From assembly GCA_016208845.1 (NCBI GenBank), contig JACQXH010000141.1:1-9801 (forward strand): a stretch of DNA of 9,801 nt, written 5' to 3'. The stretch is from Nitrospirota bacterium (lineage in GTDB: Bacteria; Nitrospirota; Thermodesulfovibrionia; UBA6902; BMS3Bbin08). Shown one piece after another: positions 6,023 to 9,801 of this stretch. The notes below the pieces were generated by a model. The model was not told the origin of the DNA. It ran no database searches and worked only from the letters and a program-made list of their open reading frames with translations. The translations under genes were made by a program, and so were the position numbers. Numbering within the stretch: position 1 is the stretch's first letter; every line of letters begins with the position of its first letter.

Positions 6023-7432
6023 ATGCGCAAGGCAAAGATAATATGCACAGTCGGGCCGGCCAGCAGTTCAAGGGAGATAATTCATAAGATGATCATGTCA
6101 GGGATGGATGTCTGCAGGCTGAATTTTTCCCATGGCACGTACAAAGAGCACAAAATGGTCGTAAAGCACATAAGGGACATCTCTCAAAAATATGATGTGC
6201 CCGTTGCAATACTCCAGGATCTAAAGGGCCTGAAGATAAGGGTTGGGGCTATTAAAGGTGGCTCTGTCCTGATTAAGAAGAATTCCGTCATGACCCTCAC
6301 GACAAAGGCGGTTATGGGAGATGACAGGCGTATCTCCATCTCCTATCCGCACCTGATCAAGGATGTGAGGGCTGGAGAAAAAATCCTTATGGATGACGGC
6401 TTACTCCAATTTACGGTTATTGATAAAAAAAAGGATGGATTGGTCGCAAAGGTCATAGAAGGCGGCATATTAAAAGAGAAAAAAGGGGTGAACCTGCCCG
6501 GGACAAAGATATCAGGCGCAGTCTTTACTGAAAAGGACAAAGAGGACCTTTCCTTTGGTCTGAGCTTGGGCATTGATTATGTGGCCATGTCTTTTGTCAA
6601 TTCAGCGGATAATATCTTAGATGTCAAAAACTGGCTTAAGAGACATAAAGCAGACATACCGGTCATCGCAAAGATAGAAAGGCCGCAGGCGCTGAGAAAT
6701 ATAGATGAGATAATTGAGGTTTCTGACGGCCTCATGATCGCGCGTGGAGACCTCGGGGTTGAGGTGCCGCCGGAAAAAGTCCCCCTGATACAGAAGGATC
6801 TCATAGAAAAATGCAATACTTCCAAAAAGCTCGTCATCACGGCCACCCAGATGCTTGAGTCCATGACAGAGCATCTGACCCCTACAAGGGCAGAGGCGGC
6901 TGACATAGCAAACGCTGTGCTTGATGGAACGGACGCCCTCATGCTGTCCGGGGAGACCGCTGCAGGCAAATATCCTGTTGAGGCGCTCAGGATGATGGAC
7001 CGTATCATCAGTTATACAGAGACCCATCGGCCGGAGGCCCTGCCTTTCGCAGAGATGGGCTCTCAGTCCTTTGCCGGGGCCATAGCCGAGTCAGCTTGCA
7101 TATCAGCAACGGACATAAAGGCCAAGGCAATTGTTGCATTCAGCCGTACGGGCTTTACCGCTCTCCTTGTTTCAAAGTTCAGGCCTCACGTCCCTATAAT
7201 AGGCTTCACTGTTAAGAAGGAAGTCCGCAGAAGAATGAATCTCTACTGGGGCATAACGCCGCACATCATGAAATTCCCGGGAAGCACTGATGAAATGATC
7301 CATGAAACAGAGAGGGCCCTGCTTAAGAAAGGCTTAGTTAAAAAAGGCGACGGTCTGGTAATAATCGCAACTTCACCATTTGCGCCTGGCGGCAAGACAA
7401 ATATAATGAAGCTGCACAAAGTAGGCTTTTAG
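6023..7432 (+). CDS. pyk: Pyruvate kinase
   Basis: This 469-residue enzyme converts phosphoenolpyruvate and ADP to pyruvate and ATP in glycolysis. Visible residues: R32 and N34 in RLNFSHG, D66 and K68 in QDLKGLKIR, catalytic K217 and metal ligand E219 in AKIERP, D243 in ARGDLGVEVP, and the TQMLESM and TRAEAADIANAVLDGTDA segments (275-305). The C-terminal allosteric domain (about 345-469) is complete. Against muscle pyruvate kinase, T113 is replaced by L67 and E117 by K71, the pair that marks potassium-independent enzymes. L70 replaces the proline of the usual KGP motif, which is unusual. Start: ATG 6023 has a good Shine-Dalgarno, AGAGGTG at 6011-6017. The promoter in 5884-6010 is unclear (TATATA at 5994-5999, no good -35). 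The gene converges with the TPR gene with one base between stop codons. Confidence 0.97.
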   Translation: MRKAKIICTVGPASSSREIIHKMIMSGMDVCRLNFSHGTYKEHKMVVKHIRDISQKYDVPVAILQDLKGLKIRVGAIKGGSVLIKKNSVMTLTTKAVMGDDRRISISYPHLIKDVRAGEKILMDDGLLQFTVIDKKKDGLVAKVIEGGILKEKKGVNLPGTKISGAVFTEKDKEDLSFGLSLGIDYVAMSFVNSADNILDVKNWLKRHKADIPVIAKIERPQALRNIDEIIEVSDGLMIARGDLGVEVPPEKVPLIQKDLIEKCNTSKKLVITATQMLESMTEHLTPTRAEAADIANAVLDGTDALMLSGETAAGKYPVEALRMMDRIISYTETHRPEALPFAEMGSQSFAGAIAESACISATDIKAKAIVAFSRTGFTALLVSKFRPHVPIIGFTVKKEVRRRMNLYWGITPHIMKFPGSTDEMIHETERALLKKGLVKKGDGLVIIATSPFAPGGKTNIMKLHKVGF

Positions 7433-7448
7433 GCTACTTCCCTTTTTT
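7421..7448 (+). terminator. Possible terminator after pyk
   Basis: GTAGGCT (7421-7427) and AGGCTAC (7431-7437) form a short stem with one mismatched G-G pair around a TTT loop, and a run of six T follows at 7443-7448. It overlaps the last pyk codons and the 3' end of the convergent TPR gene. The stem is short, so this is tentative. Confidence 0.3.
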
Positions 7449-7724
7449 CGGGACCACAGGGCTGAAATTCGGGTCGATCAGATATGCCTCTTTAAAGTAT
7501 TTTCTGGCGATATCCATTTTCTTTGCCTCGTAATATGCATAGCCCAGAAAATAAAGCGCCCCGGGGTCAGGGTGGTCCTTAACATAATCATCAGCTAATT
7601 TTATCGCAGCCTGTGATTTACCCTGATAATAAAGTCCGTATGCCTTTTTAACAACGGCATCATCAGCCATGCTCAGGGAAAAACAAACCATAACAATTAA
7701 CGCCGCTAATATAATACTCCTCAT
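7434..7724 (-). CDS. Small exported TPR-repeat protein
   Basis: From ATG 7724 the product has 96 residues. Residues 1-20 form a signal peptide: one basic residue (R2), a hydrophobic core (IILAALIVMVCFSL) and an S-M-A cleavage site before DD, so the mature part should be periplasmic. Two helical-repeat units follow, about 24-51 and 54-87; the second matches the TPR pattern (ALYFLGYAYYEAKKMDIARK, then YFKEA and DP). TPRs mediate protein contacts; the partner is unknown. The start is set by a strong Shine-Dalgarno (AGGAG at the usual spacing); an in-frame ATG ten codons earlier at 7754 lacks one and would spoil the signal peptide. The gene has its own promoter and stands alone. Confidence 0.8.
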   Translation of the reverse strand: MRSIILAALIVMVCFSLSMADDAVVKKAYGLYYQGKSQAAIKLADDYVKDHPDPGALYFLGYAYYEAKKMDIARKYFKEAYLIDPNFSPVVPKKGK

Positions 7725-7763
7725 ATCAAATCTCCTTTCCTGACAGGCATTCATTTATAGAAT

Positions 7764-7792
7764 ATTGTAGTAGTTGGAGCAGAGAACGTCAA
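7764..7792 (-). promoter_or_regulatory. Promoter of the TPR gene
   Basis: On the minus strand, TTGACG (7787-7792), exactly 17 bases, then TACAAT (7764-7769). Each hexamer has five of six consensus bases. The predicted start is near 7757, giving a leader of about 33 bases that contains the Shine-Dalgarno at about 7731-7736. Confidence 0.7.
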
Positions 7793-7888
7793 TATGCCTT
7801 TGTAAATATACACAAAACAAAGTGACAATACATGAAGAGGACTGGTTGTTCTCACATAAACCATTGAACCTGAAAAAAGCTATCCAGT

Positions 7889-8052
7889 CACGAATTTTCA
7901 CGAACCTGCCTGTCCACAGGATCCTTTGGACCGTCAGGCAGGTTATCTCGAATAACAGGGAACTCATAACTGTTCTATTTGTCGCCATTTTGGTTAAAGA
8001 CAAAATTTGTCTTCAAGTTTTATTTCATTCGCGTTTATTCGTGTCCATTAGT
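7889..8052. repeat. Foldback repeat with CACGAA/TTCGTG arms
   Basis: CACGAATTTTCACGAA (7889-7904) and TTCGCGTTTATTCGTG (8028-8043) are inverted copies matching at 12 of 16 positions, followed by TCCATTAGTGG (8042-8052). This is the ATTCGTGTCCATTAGTGG type of spacer repeat seen widely in environmental bacteria. Inside lies a perfect 7-bp hairpin, AAGACAA (7997-8003) with TTGTCTT (8007-8013). It is the main content of the 361-base gene-free stretch 7725-8085. The other parts, 7793-7888 and 8053-8085, show nothing I recognise. Confidence 0.65.
7903..7944. repeat. Palindromic element nested in the second foldback
   Basis: AACCTGCCTG (7903-7912) and CAGGCAGGTT (7935-7944) are perfect 10-base inverted arms around a 22-base middle that is itself partly palindromic (centre AGGATCCT). 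It begins at the inner edge of the left CACGAA arm, the same kind of position as the 14-bp CCTGCC/GGCAGG palindrome in the first foldback. The shared ACCTGCC motif suggests a small mobile palindrome family. Confidence 0.65.
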
Positions 8053-8085
8053 GGCAAATGCCGTATTTAAGCCGGACAACTGCGT

Positions 8086-8460
8086 CTAATAGTAGGTCCT
8101 CAGATGATTTATAAATTGCAGATAACTGTTGGCCGGGTTTGAAAGCTCAACGCCTATACCGTTATATATTTTGCCTGCTTTGACAATATTCTTTATCGTG
8201 CCGTTGACCTTCAGGATCTCTTCTTTCAATGGAATTAGTATCTCAACCCTGGGCTCCATTGGCAATGCCACCTTGGTGCTGATGAACATGCCTTTTTCCG
8301 ACAGATTCAGTATAATGCCGGAGTGTGTGGAGTTCCCGCTGAAAAACTTGATGAACATGTTTTTCTGTATTCTGTCAACGGCCCGTTTATCGGCTGAAGC
8401 AGCACCCGGCTTATCGTCAATATTTTCAATATCGATCTTGTCTTCTCTGTTTCTATTCAT
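8086..8460 (-). CDS. PilZ-domain c-di-GMP-binding protein
   Basis: This 124-residue soluble protein is a stand-alone PilZ domain. Both c-di-GMP-binding motifs are intact: RxxxR at R26-A-V-D-R30, and NxSxxG at N52-L-S-E-K-G57. The late GIGVEL segment (101-106) matches the last strand of the PilZ barrel. Such proteins change partner activity (motility, adhesion, secretion) when c-di-GMP binds; the partner here is unknown. Residues 1-24 are charged and probably flexible. ATG 8460 has no Shine-Dalgarno, but a TATAAT ends five bases before it, so the message is probably leaderless. A CRP/FNR-like palindrome lies upstream. Spacing to the large upstream gene is 63 bases, with a promoter of its own. 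Confidence 0.9.
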   Translation of the reverse strand: MNRNREDKIDIENIDDKPGAASADKRAVDRIQKNMFIKFFSGNSTHSGIILNLSEKGMFISTKVALPMEPRVEILIPLKEEILKVNGTIKNIVKAGKIYNGIGVELSNPANSYLQFINHLRTYY

Positions 8461-8465
8461 GATTT

Positions 8466-8471
8466 ATTATA
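8466..8471 (-). promoter_or_regulatory. -10 box of the PilZ gene promoter
   Basis: A perfect TATAAT on the minus strand predicts transcription from about 8459-8460, coinciding with the ATG at 8460. The -35 position (8489-8494, CCACTT) does not resemble TTGACA, as expected for a promoter that depends on an activator. Confidence 0.6.
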
Positions 8472-8492
8472 ACAGACATTTGACTTATAAGT

Positions 8493-8508
8493 GGTGATTA
8501 AAATCACA
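8493..8508 (-). promoter_or_regulatory. CRP/FNR-family-like operator upstream of the PilZ gene
   Basis: On the minus strand the sequence is TGTGA-TTTTAA-TCACC, matching nine of the ten conserved bases of the CRP consensus TGTGA-N6-TCACA; the core also resembles an FNR site (TGAT-N4-ATCA). Its centre lies at 8500.5, which is -41.5 relative to the start predicted from the TATAAT, the standard position for class II activation. The regulator itself is not in the window. Confidence 0.5.
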
Positions 8509-8523
8509 AATAGCTCTTTTTCC

Positions 8524-9801
8524 TCATTGCAAAGCAGAATTTGCCACATTATTCATCCTGTCATTATATTTCTTCAGTAAGTCATCGTAAAAAGAAAATT
8601 TATTAAATCTTTTCCCTATTAAGGCCCCTGTCTTTGCGAAGCCCAAAATTGCAATTGCAAAAGAAAAGACTATTTCTAATGCCGCCTCAAGATCGAGAAA
8701 GAAAGCACCGGCGAACCCTGTGACTGCACATACAAGCGCCACTGGTATCGACTTCCTTATGAGGCCTGTCATGAGGCCCAAAATAACCGGTCCGTAGAAT
8801 GATGCCTCCGCTTCGATGTCAGCTATAATTATCCACGCCATGAAGCCTGTGAGCGTCCCGCATAAGATCCCGGCCAGGGCCGCTTCTGTCTGCCGCGTGC
8901 GTTCATCGGCATTGATCCCAAACACAACCTTTAAAGCCTTTCGAATATGCTTCCCGGCAATACCTTCTGATATTTTATCGATATATTGCATGAATGAGGT
9001 CTTCTTTCTGAAAATAAAGGAATGGAGTTCATTCACTATCTGTTTATCCGCATCATCCCATTTGACCTGCCCTGACTTAAGGACATTCAGGTAATTAATG
9101 ATTTCTTTTACGGGATCAGCGGCATCTGCCTGCGCTGACATCGAATTCGTTATGTCCTCAACGTACGCTATGAGTGATAACATTACATTGTTTTTAATAT
9201 ATCCGGCTAACTTGATATAGTCCGCGCGGCCAATGTCGCTCTTGAGCAGCCTGATCCACCTTTGTTCAAGGGTCTCACCTTTCTGTATGCGCTGGACCAC
9301 ACCTTTTGTGTCAATTATGTACGCAATATATTGAAAATATTTTCTCAAATAATCCAGGAAATCGCTCTTCTTTATGAAAAGACCATCTTCCTTCATTTGC
9401 CTGAACAGCTTTATCGCCTCCACATATCTGTCGGTTTCTTTGCCAAAGATGTCATTCTCCAGCCATGCAGGAATAACATATTCATCCCCCAACTTACCTG
9501 TCTCATCTTTTGTCAATAAAGAGCCCTGCTTCAGTCTTTCCAGGCCTTTTAAATATTCCAGAGGGAGCCCCGAGGATATGGCGCTATTGATCTCAGCCCT
9601 CATTTCTTCCGGAATGATCAGGCTGTCTATCCGGTCATTGTATTGGACGCGCGTTATAAAGACATCCACATTGCCGGCTATAAAATCCAGGCTTCCGGAT
9701 AAATTATCAGCCACCCTGGACGGAAGCACATATGCCGAAGGACTTGCCAGAATATCAAGCATCCTGAAGATGGTATTGAGCCTCTTATCATCGCCCTCCT
9801 G
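8524..9801 (-). CDS. Unrecognised protein with four C-terminal membrane segments, 5' end outside window
   Basis: The frame is open to the right edge, giving 425 visible residues; the gene probably starts beyond 9801. The first in-frame ATG (9762) has no Shine-Dalgarno, and 13 further codons precede it without a stop. Counting from that ATG, residues 1-290 are soluble, charged and mostly helical, with many aromatic and basic residues (for example 119-190). Four hydrophobic segments follow at about 294-314, 321-336, 338-356 and 360-382, rich in glycine and small residues (TLTGF, LMTGLI, VTGFAGAF, KTGALIG), then a charged tail of about 30 residues. I see no catalytic motif and do not recognise the family. 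A membrane-anchored scaffold or sensor is possible, but that is only a guess. A PilZ gene lies 63 bases downstream on the same strand. Confidence 0.8.
   Translation of the reverse strand, partial: QEGDDKRLNTIFRMLDILASPSAYVLPSRVADNLSGSLDFIAGNVDVFITRVQYNDRIDSLIIPEEMRAEINSAISSGLPLEYLKGLERLKQGSLLTKDETGKLGDEYVIPAWLENDIFGKETDRYVEAIKLFRQMKEDGLFIKKSDFLDYLRKYFQYIAYIIDTKGVVQRIQKGETLEQRWIRLLKSDIGRADYIKLAGYIKNNVMLSLIAYVEDITNSMSAQADAADPVKEIINYLNVLKSGQVKWDDADKQIVNELHSFIFRKKTSFMQYIDKISEGIAGKHIRKALKVVFGINADERTRQTEAALAGILCGTLTGFMAWIIIADIEAEASFYGPVILGLMTGLIRKSIPVALVCAVTGFAGAFFLDLEAALEIVFSFAIAILGFAKTGALIGKRFNKFSFYDDLLKKYNDRMNNVANSALQ

Noticed and set aside
7755..8070. Open frames on both strands in the spacer upstream of the TPR gene
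   Set aside because: They translate the foldback repeat and promoter region, with no Shine-Dalgarno or protein-like composition.

Overview
The window looks like chromosomal DNA from an uncultured, probably anaerobic or microaerophilic Gram-negative bacterium. Coding GC is moderate, spacers are AT-rich, tRNAs encode their CCA ends, and a c-di-GMP receptor is present. The gene set and the many short palindromic repeats would fit Nitrospirota or a deltaproteobacterial lineage. This is an impression from style, not a placement.

Layout. Positions 1-643 carry a minus-strand tRNA array transcribed Pro(TGG), Arg(TCT), His(GTG), Arg(CCG); the last is cut by the window edge. Its spacers hold degenerate inverted repeats. 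A 245-base spacer with a double ATTCCC/GGGAAT palindrome separates it from a plus-strand pair: a CbbQ/NirQ/NorQ-type MoxR AAA+ ATPase (889-1698) and its usual partner, a CbbO/NorD-type von Willebrand A protein (1891-3972). A foldback repeat lies between the two genes. The VWA gene is broken near its 3' end: a 33-base near-copy of an internal segment replaces conserved sequence and shifts the frame, leaving the real C-terminus (to 4115) out of frame. Next come nadB (L-aspartate oxidase, 4318-5883) and pyk (pyruvate kinase, 6023-7432), both on the plus strand and probably independently transcribed.

From 7434 onward genes are on the minus strand: a small exported TPR protein with a clear sigma-70-type promoter, a 361-base spacer with a second foldback repeat, a PilZ-domain protein with a CRP/FNR-like palindrome placed exactly at -41.5 from its predicted start, and a large unrecognised protein with four C-terminal membrane segments that runs off the right edge.

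How the genes relate. The AAA+/VWA pair would act together as a chaperone that activates a metalloenzyme (nitric oxide reductase or Rubisco are the known clients), but no client gene is present and the VWA partner appears damaged. nadB (NAD synthesis) and pyk (glycolysis) are housekeeping genes. No obvious multi-gene new system is visible. The most interesting items are the norD lesion, three genes whose promoters sit so close to the start codon that the mRNAs should be leaderless, the CRP-like site at the PilZ gene, and nested palindromic repeats.
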